A stretch of DNA of 64,000 bases from Pseudomonadota bacterium (GTDB taxonomy: Bacteria; Pseudomonadota; Gammaproteobacteria; Burkholderiales; Chitinibacteraceae): contig JAGTRM010000022.1 in the NCBI GenBank assembly GCA_018261735.1, forward strand, positions 1 to 64,000, written 5' to 3'. Below the pieces are notes generated by a model. The model worked only from the letters and a program-made list of their open reading frames with translations, was not told the DNA's origin and did not search any database. Positions 27,524 to 36,111 of this stretch are shown here, piece after piece. Within the stretch, counting starts at the first letter, position 1. Every line of letters begins with the position of its first letter. Made by a program: the position numbers and the translations under genes.

Positions 27524-28587
27524 GGTTGCTCCGTAAAGGAAGTATCTGCCTGCCATGCGTTCAGCGGCAGCAAAATGGTGAAAGATGTTTGGCCGGGGCG
27601 GCTTTCGAATTCGATCGTGCCATGGTGTTGCACGACAAAGGTATGCGCCAGGTGCAGCCCGATGCCGGTGCCGCCGGGGCGGCCGGAAACCAGCGGGTAG
27701 AACAGCGTGTCGCGCAGCGATTCCGGAATGCCGGGGCCGTTGTCCGTGATTTCGATGCGCACCGCCAGCGGGAAGCGTCGGCGATTGAGGGTGACCTGGC
27801 GGGCAATCCGGGTGCGCAGCACGACCTCGCCGATACCGCTCATGGCCTGCACGGCATTGCGCACGATATTGAGTACGACCTGGATCAGTTGTTCGCGGTC
27901 GGCGATCAGCGGCGGCAGGCTGGTGTCGTAGTCGCGCTTGACCGCGAGCCCGTTGGGCGTTTCGGCCTGGACCAGGCTGCGCACGCGCTCCAGCACTTCG
28001 TGGATATTGAGCTCAGTCAGCTTGGGCAGGCGATGCGGCGTCAGCAGCCGGTCGAGCAGGCCCTGCAGGCGCTGCGATTCCTCGACGATGACCTGCGTGT
28101 ATTCCTTCAGGCGTGGATCGGGCAGCTCGTGCGCCAGCAACTGGGCCGCGCCCTGAATCCCGCCGAGCGGATTCTTGATTTCATGCGCCAGATTGCGGAT
28201 CAGTTCGCGGTTGGCCTGTTGCTGCGCCTGGATGCGCTCCTCGTTGGCAATGCGCCGTTGCTGGTCGATATGGCGGATTTCCAGGATGAAGGCGCCTTCG
28301 CTCGCCTCGATCGGCGAAACGGTCAGCGTGATGTACATCTCGCCGTTGGGCCCGTCCACGGCCAACTCGTGCTCGGTGATGGAAATGTTGCCTTGCTGTG
28401 CAGTCAGAAATGCCTGAGTGATCGGGCTGGCCGGCCCGAAGCAGGCAGACAGGGTCATGCCCTCGCAGTCTCGCAGGGAAAAAAGGGATTGGGCTGCCGG
28501 ATTGGCGCAAACGATCCGGCCATCGGATCCGATGGCAAGTACCGCTGCGTCAAGAAATTCAAGTCCGGCAAAGGCGCGGGGGCTCAT
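27520..28587 (-). CDS. ntrB: Nitrogen regulation sensor kinase/phosphatase NtrB
   Basis: 355 aa, soluble. PAS domain (about 8-110, VLAIGSDGRIVCANPAAQ), HisKA with phospho-accepting H135 (NLAHEIKNPLGG), and an HATPase_c domain (N-box LNIVRNAVQAM, G1 EITDNGPGIPES, G2 GRPGGTGIGL). Phosphorylates or dephosphorylates NtrC under control of PII proteins. It overlaps ntrC by 4 bp. Confidence 0.96.
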   Translation of the reverse strand: MSPRAFAGLEFLDAAVLAIGSDGRIVCANPAAQSLFSLRDCEGMTLSACFGPASPITQAFLTAQQGNISITEHELAVDGPNGEMYITLTVSPIEASEGAFILEIRHIDQQRRIANEERIQAQQQANRELIRNLAHEIKNPLGGIQGAAQLLAHELPDPRLKEYTQVIVEESQRLQGLLDRLLTPHRLPKLTELNIHEVLERVRSLVQAETPNGLAVKRDYDTSLPPLIADREQLIQVVLNIVRNAVQAMSGIGEVVLRTRIARQVTLNRRRFPLAVRIEITDNGPGIPESLRDTLFYPLVSGRPGGTGIGLHLAHTFVVQHHGTIEFESRPGQTSFTILLPLNAWQADTSFTEQP

Positions 28588-28748
28588 GGCGGTGCGCTCC
28601 TGTTTAGGTTAGGTTACCTATAAGCAAAAGCTGGGCCAGCCCGAAAAGGCGCAGGAAACAGGCGGGTTTGATCTGTCCGGGCGGGCTGTGCACCATAATG
28701 TTGCCCCAAAACAGGGCGGATGGGCAGGGAGGGTGAGGGTGCCGGAGA

Positions 28749-29240
28749 TCAGCGGTTTTTGCCGAGCTCGATTTGTAGTGCGGCGACATTCTTTTCGTGC
28801 AGTTGCAGGCGCTCACGCAAACGGCCGATGCGTTCGAGGTATTTCTGCGGATTGGCTTTTTCCTCGGCGCTGCGATTGGTTTCGGCGTCGGCCAGCGCCT
28901 TCTTCTGCTCGGCCAGCAGGCGTTGCTCGGATGCCAGCTCATCCTGCAGGATGCGCTGGCGGTTCACGTCGCGCTCTTTCTGTGTTCCGCTATCCACGCG
29001 CGGAAAGTGGGTAGGTGAAGGCGTGTTGACGCGGGGCGTACCGGCTTCGCCGTTTTTGGCTTTGTTGGCCTGCCGCGGAGCGGCGTAGCCCGGTTCGACA
29101 AAAATGCGCTGGGCGCCGCGCACCGGCGTATTGGTAAACGTGATGTTGCCGTGTTCGTCGACATGTTTGTATATGTCGGCCCAAGCCGGGCTTCCCAGCA
29201 GGATGAGCAATAAAGACGCGAGAGGAAGTTTTTTACACAT
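28749..29240 (-). CDS. DUF4124-containing periplasmic protein with coiled coil
   Basis: 163 aa. Signal peptide MCKKLPLASLLLILLGSPAWAD, then the DUF4124 segment IYKHVDEHGNITFTNTP, a Pro/Arg-rich linker, and a long charged coiled-coil (about 95-160) rich in Glu, Arg and Gln. Function unknown. DUF4124 proteins of this build are commonly found just upstream of ntrB in betaproteobacteria. The ATG at 29240 starts a clean signal peptide; the GTG at 29258 adds only six residues. Confidence 0.85.
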   Translation of the reverse strand: MCKKLPLASLLLILLGSPAWADIYKHVDEHGNITFTNTPVRGAQRIFVEPGYAAPRQANKAKNGEAGTPRVNTPSPTHFPRVDSGTQKERDVNRQRILQDELASEQRLLAEQKKALADAETNRSAEEKANPQKYLERIGRLRERLQLHEKNVAALQIELGKNR

Positions 29241-29284
29241 GGCATCAAGGTAACACACGGTCGATCCGGGTGTGCATAACGGTT

Positions 29285-29581
29285 TTAATCGGACACAGGC
29301 CGGTCGCTGTGGCCCAGTGTCTTCTCCGGTGCAATCAGATCGCGCAGGCGCTGCTTAAGTTCCTTGGCTTCCGGAAAACGCCCCTCGGTTTTGCGGTTCC
29401 AGATTTCCACGCCATCGCAGGTCACGATAAACGCGCCGCCGGTGCCGGGTTGCAGTGCGACTTCCCCGAGCTCGTCGCTGAATGTGGTCAGTAGCTCCTG
29501 CGCCAGCCAGGCGGCGCGTAACAGCCAGTTACAGCGTGTGCAGTAGTGGATGACGATGCGGGGCAGATGGGGTTGGTCCAT
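29285..29581 (-). CDS. Rdx-family (SelT/SelW/SelH-like) thioredoxin-fold protein
   Basis: 98 aa. The early CxxC motif in VIHYCTRCNWLLRAAWLAQELL and the later GTGGAFIVTCDGVEIWNRK are typical of bacterial Rdx proteins, cysteine homologues of mammalian selenoprotein W. Probably a small redox protein. The ATG at 29581 is preceded by GGAG at good spacing. It lies 15 bp after the HAD hydrolase gene. Confidence 0.85.
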   Translation of the reverse strand: MDQPHLPRIVIHYCTRCNWLLRAAWLAQELLTTFSDELGEVALQPGTGGAFIVTCDGVEIWNRKTEGRFPEAKELKQRLRDLIAPEKTLGHSDRPVSD

Positions 29582-29595
29582 AAGAGGCTCCTTGA

Positions 29596-30219
29596 TCAAA
29601 CAGGCAGGCCAAGTTCGCGCATGGCTGCGCGGGAGGCATGAACGTCAACATGGTGCACGCCATGCCAGCCCAGATCGCGGGCAGCATGGATGTTGTGCGC
29701 CACATCGTCGATGAAGACAATCTCATCGGGGGCGATTCCGGGCAAGTCACGGGCGATGCGTTGCTGCATGACCTGATAGATGGCGGGGTCCGGCTTGATC
29801 AGACCCAGTTCGCCGGAAACCAGGATGTCGCGGAAGTGGCGCAAAAACGATAGGTTCTCGCGCGCATAAGGGAAGGTTTCGGCCGACCAGTTGGTCAGCG
29901 CGTACAGTGGCACATTGGCCGCGTGCAAGGTTTCCAGCAGTGCGACACCTTCGGGCAGTTCACCGGCCAGCATCTCGCTCCAGCGCCCGTAAAAAGCACG
30001 GATCCAGTCGGCATATTCCGGGTGCTTTCCCAGCAATTCTGCCGTGCCCTCGGCCAGCGGGCGCCCGGCATCCTGCCGGACATTCCAGGCGCCATTGCAT
30101 ACATGCTCCAGAAACCAGCGGCGTTGCTGCGGATCGGGAATCAGCTCGCAGTAGACATATTCGGGGTTCCAGTCGACCAGAACACCGCCCAGATCGAAAA
30201 CAACGGCGCGGATGGGCAT
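29596..30219 (-). CDS. HAD-superfamily subfamily IA hydrolase (YihX-like)
   Basis: 207 aa. Motif I AVVFDLGGVLVDWNPEYVY, motif II LYALTNWSAE, motif III around GLIKPDPAIYQ and motif IV EIVFIDDVAHNIHAARDLGW. YihX-type members dephosphorylate sugar phosphates such as alpha-glucose-1-phosphate; the substrate here is unknown. It lies between glnA and the Rdx gene, separated from glnA by a strong terminator. Confidence 0.88.
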   Translation of the reverse strand: MPIRAVVFDLGGVLVDWNPEYVYCELIPDPQQRRWFLEHVCNGAWNVRQDAGRPLAEGTAELLGKHPEYADWIRAFYGRWSEMLAGELPEGVALLETLHAANVPLYALTNWSAETFPYARENLSFLRHFRDILVSGELGLIKPDPAIYQVMQQRIARDLPGIAPDEIVFIDDVAHNIHAARDLGWHGVHHVDVHASRAAMRELGLPV

Positions 30220-30272
30220 GACAAGCGTCTTTTAGATGAGATGAGTGCGATTGTAGCGCGCAAGACCGGGCG

Positions 30273-30310
30273 GAAAAACAAAACCCCGCGTACGGGACGC
30301 GGGGTTTTGT
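30273..30310 (-). terminator. Intrinsic terminator of glnA
   Basis: Stem CAAAACCCCGCG (30279-30290) / CGCGGGGTTTTG (30298-30309), loop of 7 nt, followed on the minus strand by TTTTTCCG. It lies 26 bp beyond the glnA stop. Confidence 0.9.
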
Positions 30311-30335
30311 ACTGCCAGGAATCCGGAACGCTGGA

Positions 30336-31745
30336 TTACAGGCTGTAGTACATGTCGAACTCAACCGGGTGAGTCGTCATGCGGGTGCGGTTCACTTCGG
30401 TCATCTTCAGCTCGAGATAAGCATCGATGAACTCGTTGCTGAACACGCCGCCACGGGTCAGGAACTCGCGGTCTGCGTCGAGTGCGGCCAGGGCTTCTTC
30501 CAGCGATGCGCACACGGTCGGGATCAGCTTGTCTTCTTCCGGCGGCAGATCGTACAGGTTCTTGTCGGCCGGATCGCCAGGGTGGATCTTGTTCTGGATG
30601 CCGTCGAGACCTGCCATCATCAGTGCGGCGAAGCACAGGTACGGGTTGGCCAGCGGATCCGGGAAGCGGGTTTCGATGCGGCGGGCCTTGTCGCTGGAAA
30701 CGTGCGGAATGCGGATCGAAGCGGAACGGTTGCGGGCGGAGTAAGCCAGCTTGACCGGAGCTTCATAGTGCGGAACCAGACGCTTGTAGGAGTTGGTGCC
30801 CGGGTTGGTGATCGCGTTCAGTGCCTTGGCGTGTTTGATGATACCGCCGATGTAGTACAGGGCCATGTCGGACAGACCGGCGTAGCCATTGCCTGCGAAC
30901 AGGTTCTTGCCATCTTTCCAGATCGACTGGTGAACGTGCATGCCGGAACCGTTGTCGCCAACGATGGGTTTCGGCATGAAGGTTGCAGTCTTGCCGTACT
31001 GGTGCGCAACGTTGTGCACCACGTACTTCAGGGTCTGGGTCCAGTCGGCGCGCTCAACCAGGGTCGAGAACTTGGTGCCGATTTCGTTCTGGCCGGCGGT
31101 TGCCACCTCGTGGTGGAACACTTCAACCGGAATGCCCAGTTCTTCAAGCACCAGCACCATGGTGGCGCGGATGTCTTGATGGCTGTCAACCGGCGGAACC
31201 GGGAAGTAGCCACCCTTGACCATCGGACGGTGGCCGGTGTTGGAGCCATCGTAATCGATACCGGTCGACCATGCGGCTTCGGAAGAGTTGATCTTTACCG
31301 AGCAGCCGGACATGTCTGCATGCCAGGTGATGCTGTCGAAGATGAAGAATTCGGGTTCCGGGCCGAAGTAGGCGGTATCGCCCAGGCCGGAGGACTTCAG
31401 GTAGGCTTCAGCGCGCTTGGCGATGGAGCGCGGGTCACGATCGTAGCCCTTGCCGTCGGACGGTTCGATCACGTCGCAGGTGATGAATACGGTCGGTTCG
31501 TCGAAGAACGGATCGATCTTGGCGGTGGCAGCATCCGGAGCAAGCAGCATGTCGGAGGCTTGAATGCCCTTCCAGCCGGCGATGGAGGAACCATCGAAAG
31601 CATGGCCGCGCTCGAACCATTCTTCGTCAACGATGTGCGACGGGATGGAAACGTGTTGTTCCTTGCCGCGGGTGTCGGTAAAACGCAGGTCAACGAATTT
31701 GATATCGTTTTCCTGGATAAGCTTGATTACGTCGGCTGCCGCCAT
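30336..31745 (-). CDS. glnA: Glutamine synthetase type I
   Basis: 469 aa, dodecameric GSI-beta. Makes glutamine from glutamate, ammonia and ATP. Landmarks: [63 protein letters not shown] and the adenylylation loop [10 protein letters not shown], so activity is probably controlled by GlnE at the Tyr. The ATG at 31745 with AAGGAG upstream is the start; the longer frame would run through the sigma-54 promoter. Transcription: sigma-54/NtrC control is visible upstream. Confidence 0.97.
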   Translation of the reverse strand: MAAADVIKLIQENDIKFVDLRFTDTRGKEQHVSIPSHIVDEEWFERGHAFDGSSIAGWKGIQASDMLLAPDAATAKIDPFFDEPTVFITCDVIEPSDGKGYDRDPRSIAKRAEAYLKSSGLGDTAYFGPEPEFFIFDSITWHADMSGCSVKINSSEAAWSTGIDYDGSNTGHRPMVKGGYFPVPPVDSHQDIRATMVLVLEELGIPVEVFHHEVATAGQNEIGTKFSTLVERADWTQTLKYVVHNVAHQYGKTATFMPKPIVGDNGSGMHVHQSIWKDGKNLFAGNGYAGLSDMALYYIGGIIKHAKALNAITNPGTNSYKRLVPHYEAPVKLAYSARNRSASIRIPHVSSDKARRIETRFPDPLANPYLCFAALMMAGLDGIQNKIHPGDPADKNLYDLPPEEDKLIPTVCASLEEALAALDADREFLTRGGVFSNEFIDAYLELKMTEVNRTRMTTHPVEFDMYYSL

Positions 31746-31826
31746 GAGTGATTCTCCTTGTTGAGAGACTGAAGTAGAGCTGATTCGATAGACGCCGTTT
31801 ACGGACAGGCGTTCGGGGCGATATAC

Positions 31827-31842
31827 AGCAGAATTCGTGCCA
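31827..31842 (-). promoter_or_regulatory. Sigma-54 promoter of glnA
   Basis: Minus-strand TGGCACGAATTCTGCT matches the -24/-12 consensus TGGCACG-N4-TTGCW at every fixed position except one T to C. It predicts transcription from about 31815, a 70-nt leader and no overlap with the gene. Confidence 0.88.
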
Positions 31843-31906
31843 GCCATTTCAAATGGGTGGCGCTATTGTGCCACAAGAACTTGCCATGCTGCATAGAGTT
31901 GCACGC

Positions 31907-31923
31907 TGCACCAATAGGCAGCA
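31907..31923. promoter_or_regulatory. NtrC binding site, promoter-proximal
   Basis: TGCACCAATAGGCAGCA matches TGCACC-N5-GGTGCA at 10 of 12 fixed positions. It is centred about 100 bp upstream of the predicted start, and 30 bp (three helix turns) from the distal site. Confidence 0.7.
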
Positions 31924-31936
31924 AACAGCATCATAT

Positions 31937-31953
31937 TGCACCAATATAGTGCA
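31937..31953. promoter_or_regulatory. NtrC binding site, distal
   Basis: TGCACCAATATAGTGCA matches the consensus at 11 of 12 fixed positions and forms a perfect TTGCAC/GTGCAA palindrome. It is about 130 bp upstream of the predicted start. The two-site enhancer layout resembles that of enteric glnA. Confidence 0.85.
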
Positions 31954-32054
31954 ATTGCGAGGCTGGTTTTGCCGGTCTCGATTGGCAGGAACGCAACAAT
32001 GAAATACAGGTCGTATGACAACAAGCACAACCGGACAAACGGCTAGGTACTGTT

Positions 32055-32082
32055 GACGCCAGATAGGTTTTTATCTAGCGTC
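32055..32082 (+). promoter_or_regulatory. Inverted repeat upstream of the rhodanese gene
   Basis: GACGC-C-AGATA ... TATCT-A-GCGTC, 10 paired bases per arm around one mismatch and a 6-nt centre. A TATAAA lies at 32094-32099, 17 bp after TTATCT, so the repeat may be an operator overlapping a promoter, or an RNA hairpin. Confidence 0.35.
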
Positions 32083-32116
32083 GATAGCACTCTTATAAAA
32101 GCCAAGGAGACATTAC

Positions 32117-32569
32117 ATGAGCCAGTCCGCCAAAATTTTGCAAGTCGCCCGTGAGCGGAGCGAAGAGTTTGATCTGCCCTATTCCGGCGCAGTGACGCCC
32201 GAAGAAGCCTGGACGCTGATGCAGAGCCTGCCCGGGGTGAAGCTGGTTGATGTGCGCACCCAGCCTGAATGGCAGTTTGTCGGGGTGGTGCCGGGGAGCG
32301 AGTTGATCGAATGGAAGCGCTATCCGCTGATGGCGCTGAACCCGGATTTTCTCTCCCGACTCAAAGCAGCGGTCGATCCGGAAAACATGGTGCTGTTCCT
32401 GTGCCGTTCCGGCGTGCGCTCGCACGAGGCGGCCGCGCTGGCCGCACAGCATGGTTATACCGAGGCGTTCAATGTGCTGGAAGGCTTCGAGGGCGACAAG
32501 GATGACTTGCAGCAACGCGGCAAGTTGAACGGCTGGAAGGCGGCCGGTTTGCCGTGGATAAACATGTAG
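32117..32569 (+). CDS. Rhodanese-like domain protein (sulfurtransferase)
   Basis: 150 aa, one rhodanese domain (about 25-140): TPEEAWTLMQSLPGVKLVDVRTQPEW and the active-site loop LFLCRSGVRSHEAA with the catalytic Cys. Transfers sulfane sulfur; the partner is unknown. It has a strong AAGGAG Shine-Dalgarno. It is followed 103 bp later by aroE. Confidence 0.88.
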   Translation: MSQSAKILQVARERSEEFDLPYSGAVTPEEAWTLMQSLPGVKLVDVRTQPEWQFVGVVPGSELIEWKRYPLMALNPDFLSRLKAAVDPENMVLFLCRSGVRSHEAAALAAQHGYTEAFNVLEGFEGDKDDLQQRGKLNGWKAAGLPWINM

Positions 32570-32672
32570 CGCGGGCTGTTGACATGGGTTTGCGTAAAAA
32601 CTAATCACCGTCAACAGAACCAGGCGCGGGTGCTAAAATCGCCGCCTTGTTTATCCAAGCTAAGGCCGTGTC

Positions 32673-33485
32673 ATGCGCCTCGCCATTTTTGGCAATCCCG
32701 TTGCCCAGAGCAAATCGCCGCTCATCCAGACCGCGTTTGCCGCGCAGTTCGGTCTGCCCGACTTTGAATACGGCCGTATTCTTGCCCCGCTCGATGGTTT
32801 TACCGAGGCCTTGCAACGCTTCATCGCGGAAGGCGGCCAGGGCGGCAATGTCACTGCGCCGTTCAAGGAAGAGGCTTTTCGGGCCTGCGACCGGCTGACT
32901 GCGCGGGCGGCGGCAGCGCAGGCGGTGAATACGCTCAAAGTCGAGGCCGACGGTCAGCTTCTGGGGGACAACACCGATGGCGCCGGGCTGGTGGCCGACC
33001 TCAACCGGTTCTGTTCGCTGGCGGGCAAGCGCATTCTGGTACTCGGCGCGGGCGGCGCGACGCGCGGGGCGATCCTGCCGCTGGCGGGCGAGCAGCCGGC
33101 CGAGATCGTGATTGCCAACCGCACTGCGCTGAAAGCCGTTGATCTGGCGGCTGTTTTCAGTGCCCAGGTCGATGTGCCGGTTCGAGGTGTGGCGCTCGAC
33201 CAGATTTCTGGCGTGTTCGATGTGGTCATCGATGCGACATCTGCCAGTTTGGGAGGCGAAGCCTTTCCCTTGCCGGCTAGCGTTTTCGGCGCGGGGTGCG
33301 TGGCGTACGAGATGGTTTATGGCAAGGGTGAAACGCCGTTCATGGCGCGAGCTCAAGAGGCTGGGGCTGCGCACCGGGTCGATGGATTGGGCATGCTGGT
33401 GTATCAGGCCGTGGAGGCGTTCGAACTGTGGACCGGATTGCGCCCCGAGGCCGAGCCGGTGTTTGCTTTGTTGCGCAACGCCTAG
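32673..33485 (+). CDS. aroE: Shikimate dehydrogenase
   Basis: 270 aa. NADPH-dependent reduction of 3-dehydroshikimate to shikimate in aromatic amino-acid synthesis. Substrate site FGNPVAQSKSPLIQ, catalytic Lys in VTAPFKEEAF, catalytic Asp in GDNTDGAGLV, nucleotide loop VLGAGGATRGAIL followed by NRT (NADPH-type). MtgA follows 12 bp later, and the aroE-mtgA pairing is common in betaproteobacteria. Confidence 0.95.
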   Translation: MRLAIFGNPVAQSKSPLIQTAFAAQFGLPDFEYGRILAPLDGFTEALQRFIAEGGQGGNVTAPFKEEAFRACDRLTARAAAAQAVNTLKVEADGQLLGDNTDGAGLVADLNRFCSLAGKRILVLGAGGATRGAILPLAGEQPAEIVIANRTALKAVDLAAVFSAQVDVPVRGVALDQISGVFDVVIDATSASLGGEAFPLPASVFGAGCVAYEMVYGKGETPFMARAQEAGAAHRVDGLGMLVYQAVEAFELWTGLRPEAEPVFALLRNA

Positions 33486-33497
33486 TCGGGTGCCGAG

Positions 33498-34199
33498 ATG
33501 CAAAAGCGTTCACTGGGCGGGCTGCTGGGGCGAATTGGGCTGATACTGCTGCTGCTTTTCCTGTGCTGGAATGTCTGGATTCTGGGCCACGTGCTGTGGT
33601 GGCGCAGCCATAACCCGTCCGAGACCGCTTTCATGTCGGAGCAGCGCGACAGGTTGCAGCAGAAGAACCCCGATGCCGAACTGCGCCACAAATGGGTGCC
33701 CTACAACCGGATTTCCCCCAGCCTGAAACAGGCGCTGGTGGCGAGCGAGGATGCCAAGTTCCTCGAGCATGAAGGCTTTGACTGGGAAGGCATCCAGACC
33801 GCGTGGGAAAAGAACGTGAAGAAAGGGCGCATTGTGGCCGGCGGATCGACGATCAGCCAGCAACTGGCCAAGAACCTGTTCCTGTCATCGAAGCGCACGC
33901 CGTGGCGCAAACTGGAGGAAGCCCTGATCACCGTGATGCTGGAGGCGGTGATGGACAAGCGGCGGATCTTCGAGATTTACCTGAATGTGATCGAGTGGGG
34001 TAATGGCGTATTCGGCGCAGAAGCGGCCGCACGCTATTATTTCAAGACCTCTGCTGCCAATCTTGGCCCGGGCCAGGCGGCGAGACTGGCCGCCATGGTG
34101 CCCAATCCCCGTTATTTCGATACGCACCGCAACGATTCCAGGTTGTTGCGCAAGGCGGCTATCATTTCGCGCCGGATTGCGTATGCCGACGCGCCTTGA
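33498..34199 (+). CDS. mtgA: Monofunctional peptidoglycan transglycosylase
   Basis: 233 aa. One N-terminal TM helix (about 10-30) followed by a GT51 domain with ALVASEDAKFLEHEGFDWE, AGGSTISQQLAKNLFLS and RRIFEIYLNVIEWGNGVFGAE. Polymerises glycan strands without transpeptidase activity. No penicillin-binding motifs are present. Confidence 0.95.
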   Translation: MQKRSLGGLLGRIGLILLLLFLCWNVWILGHVLWWRSHNPSETAFMSEQRDRLQQKNPDAELRHKWVPYNRISPSLKQALVASEDAKFLEHEGFDWEGIQTAWEKNVKKGRIVAGGSTISQQLAKNLFLSSKRTPWRKLEEALITVMLEAVMDKRRIFEIYLNVIEWGNGVFGAEAAARYYFKTSAANLGPGQAARLAAMVPNPRYFDTHRNDSRLLRKAAIISRRIAYADAP

Positions 34200-34250
34200 T
34201 GCGTCATCCTGCCTGCTGGCCTAACGAGTCGTAACTAACCATCCAATCGG

Positions 34251-35300
34251 ATGTTGGAACCAGGGACGCGCGTGAAACTCGAGACCGTCTTTTGGCTGGC
34301 CAGTGTCGGGCTGGTCGCCATGCTGCTGGCCGTGCTGGTCTGGTGTTTATGGCGCTGGCAGGCGACGGTGCATCGGCGAGCCGCGGGGGCCCCGGTGCGC
34401 CTCGGCGCACAGGTGGAGGGGCGATCCGCAACGCTGCCGGTTGAATTGTCCGAGCTGGGGGGCTGCCGAATCGAGCGCCAGCTTGGCCGCGGTGCGATGG
34501 GGGTGGTCTATCTGGGGCGCGAGCTTGATTCGGGCCGCCAGGTGGCACTCAAGACCATGGCGCTGGCAAGCGAGTTTGATGAAGACGCCTTGGCCGATGC
34601 ACGGAACCGCTTTTTTCGCGAGGCCGAAACCGCTTCCCGGCTGCATCATCCCGGCACCGTGCGAGTGTTCGGTTCGGGCGAAGATCACGATCTGGCCTGG
34701 ATCGCCATGGAGTTTCTGCCCGGCCAGCCCCTGACCGAGTGGACCCGGCCGGATACCCTGCTGCCGCTGCCCGAGGCGCTGGCCGTGGTGCGCCAGGCGG
34801 CGCTGGCGCTGGATTATGCGCACCGGCAGCAGGTGGTTCACCGTGACATCAAACCGGCCAATCTCATGTACGATCCCGGCACGCGCAAGGTCAAGCTCAC
34901 CGACTTTGGCGTGGCGCGGCTGACCGATTCCAACCGTACCCGCACGGGACTCGTGCTCGGCACGCCCGCCTTCATGTCGCCGGAACAGTTGGCCGGAGCG
35001 CGCATCGATGCGCGATCCGATCTTTTTTCGCTCGGTGTCACGCTCTATCAACTGACCACCGGCCAGTTGCCGTTTACGGCCAAGTCGCTGGGCGAGTTGA
35101 TGTACGCGATTACCCATCATTCCCCGCTGGACCCCCGAATTGCCAATCCCCGGCTGCCAGCTGCGCTGGCGGCGATTATCATGAAAGCATTGCAAAAAGA
35201 AACCGCCGCGCGTTTTCAGACCGGGGCGCAGTTTGCGCTGGCGCTCGCCCGTCTTGAAGTTGCGCTGAAAGGAAACAAGCCGCATGCAAAGCCTACGTGA
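34251..35300 (+). CDS. Membrane-anchored Ser/Thr protein kinase (Hanks type)
   Basis: 349 aa. An N-terminal TM helix (about 13-34) leads by a short linker to a kinase domain (about 72-335): P-loop LGRGAMGVVYLG (79-84 core), catalytic K101, HRDIKPANL (197-199), DFG (218-220) and the APE-like FMSPEQ. All catalytic residues are intact. The anchor is N-terminal and there is no extracellular sensor or PASTA repeat, unlike PknB. The ATG at 34251 is used; a GTG at 34272 is possible. It overlaps the PP2C gene by 17 bp and heads a kinase-phosphatase-FHA-hydrolase operon. Confidence 0.92.
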   Translation: MLEPGTRVKLETVFWLASVGLVAMLLAVLVWCLWRWQATVHRRAAGAPVRLGAQVEGRSATLPVELSELGGCRIERQLGRGAMGVVYLGRELDSGRQVALKTMALASEFDEDALADARNRFFREAETASRLHHPGTVRVFGSGEDHDLAWIAMEFLPGQPLTEWTRPDTLLPLPEALAVVRQAALALDYAHRQQVVHRDIKPANLMYDPGTRKVKLTDFGVARLTDSNRTRTGLVLGTPAFMSPEQLAGARIDARSDLFSLGVTLYQLTTGQLPFTAKSLGELMYAITHHSPLDPRIANPRLPAALAAIIMKALQKETAARFQTGAQFALALARLEVALKGNKPHAKPT

Positions 35301-36111
35301 TGCAATCGAGATGACCGGCCTCACCGATACCGGCCGGGTGCGCGAGCATAATGAAGACGCCGTGCTCTACGATGCCGATCTGGGCATCGTGGTGCTGGCC
35401 GACGGCATGGGCGGCTACAATGCCGGCGAGGTGGCCAGCGGCCTGGCCGTCGATGTGGTGAGCGACACCTTGCGCACCACGCTGAACGCCGAGTGGCCGC
35501 AGGGCATATCGAGCAAGGCCACACCCGCTGTCGCGACGGAACTGCTTGCGGCTGCCATTGCGCGTGCCAATGAGGCAGTCTTCGAGATGGCACACAACGA
35601 TCCGCTTTGTTCCGGGATGGGGACGACGCTGGTCGCTGCAATTTTTTACGATAACCGGGTCGCGGTGGGGCATGTGGGCGATTCGCGGCTTTATCGTTAT
35701 CGCTCGGCGGAATTCATCCAATTGACCCGCGATCATTCGCTGCTGCAGGAGCAACTGGATGCCGGCCTGATCCGGGCAGAGGACGCCCGGCATGCCACCT
35801 ACCGCAATCTGGTGACGCGGGCGGTCGGCATCGAAGCACAGGTCGAGGCCGAGATCCAGGAATTCGAGGTCCAGCCGGGCGATATTTACCTGTTTTGCTC
35901 GGACGGATTGACCGATATGCTTGAGGACCCGCTGATCGGCGAGACCGTGAGCCTGTTTTTCGATAGCCTGCCGTTGGCGGCCCAGGCGCTGGTTGATCAA
36001 GCGAACGCCAATGGGGGCAAGGACAATATTTCAGTCGCACTGGCGGGCATCCGGCGCGATTATGCGGTGGAAACCGGCTGGTTTTCGCGGCTTTCTTCCC
36101 GGTTTCGGTGA
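35284..36111 (+). CDS. PP2C-family Ser/Thr phosphatase
   Basis: 275 aa. GLTDTGRVREHNEDAV, VVLADGMGGYNAGEVASG (metal Asp and Gly), GHVGDSRLYRYRSAEF, FCSDGLTDML and GGKDNISVAL are the PPM metal-site motifs, so it should be active with Mn/Mg. It reverses the upstream kinase's phosphorylation (inference from the pairing). An internal ATG at 35311 is an alternative start. Confidence 0.92.
   Translation: MQSLRDAIEMTGLTDTGRVREHNEDAVLYDADLGIVVLADGMGGYNAGEVASGLAVDVVSDTLRTTLNAEWPQGISSKATPAVATELLAAAIARANEAVFEMAHNDPLCSGMGTTLVAAIFYDNRVAVGHVGDSRLYRYRSAEFIQLTRDHSLLQEQLDAGLIRAEDARHATYRNLVTRAVGIEAQVEAEIQEFEVQPGDIYLFCSDGLTDMLEDPLIGETVSLFFDSLPLAAQALVDQANANGGKDNISVALAGIRRDYAVETGWFSRLSSRFR

Noticed and set aside
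31843-31900. Other sigma-54-like boxes upstream of glnA (TGGCAAG and TGGCACA on the minus strand)
   Set aside because: The GG to GC spacing is wrong by one or more bases; the box at 31827-31842 fits much better.
32050-32617. Several CTGTTGAC octamers around the rhodanese gene, including an inverted pair at 32576-32583 and 32610-32617
   Set aside because: About two copies of any octamer are expected in 64 kb counting both strands, and only one more is seen near 4500. No U-run makes the pair a terminator.
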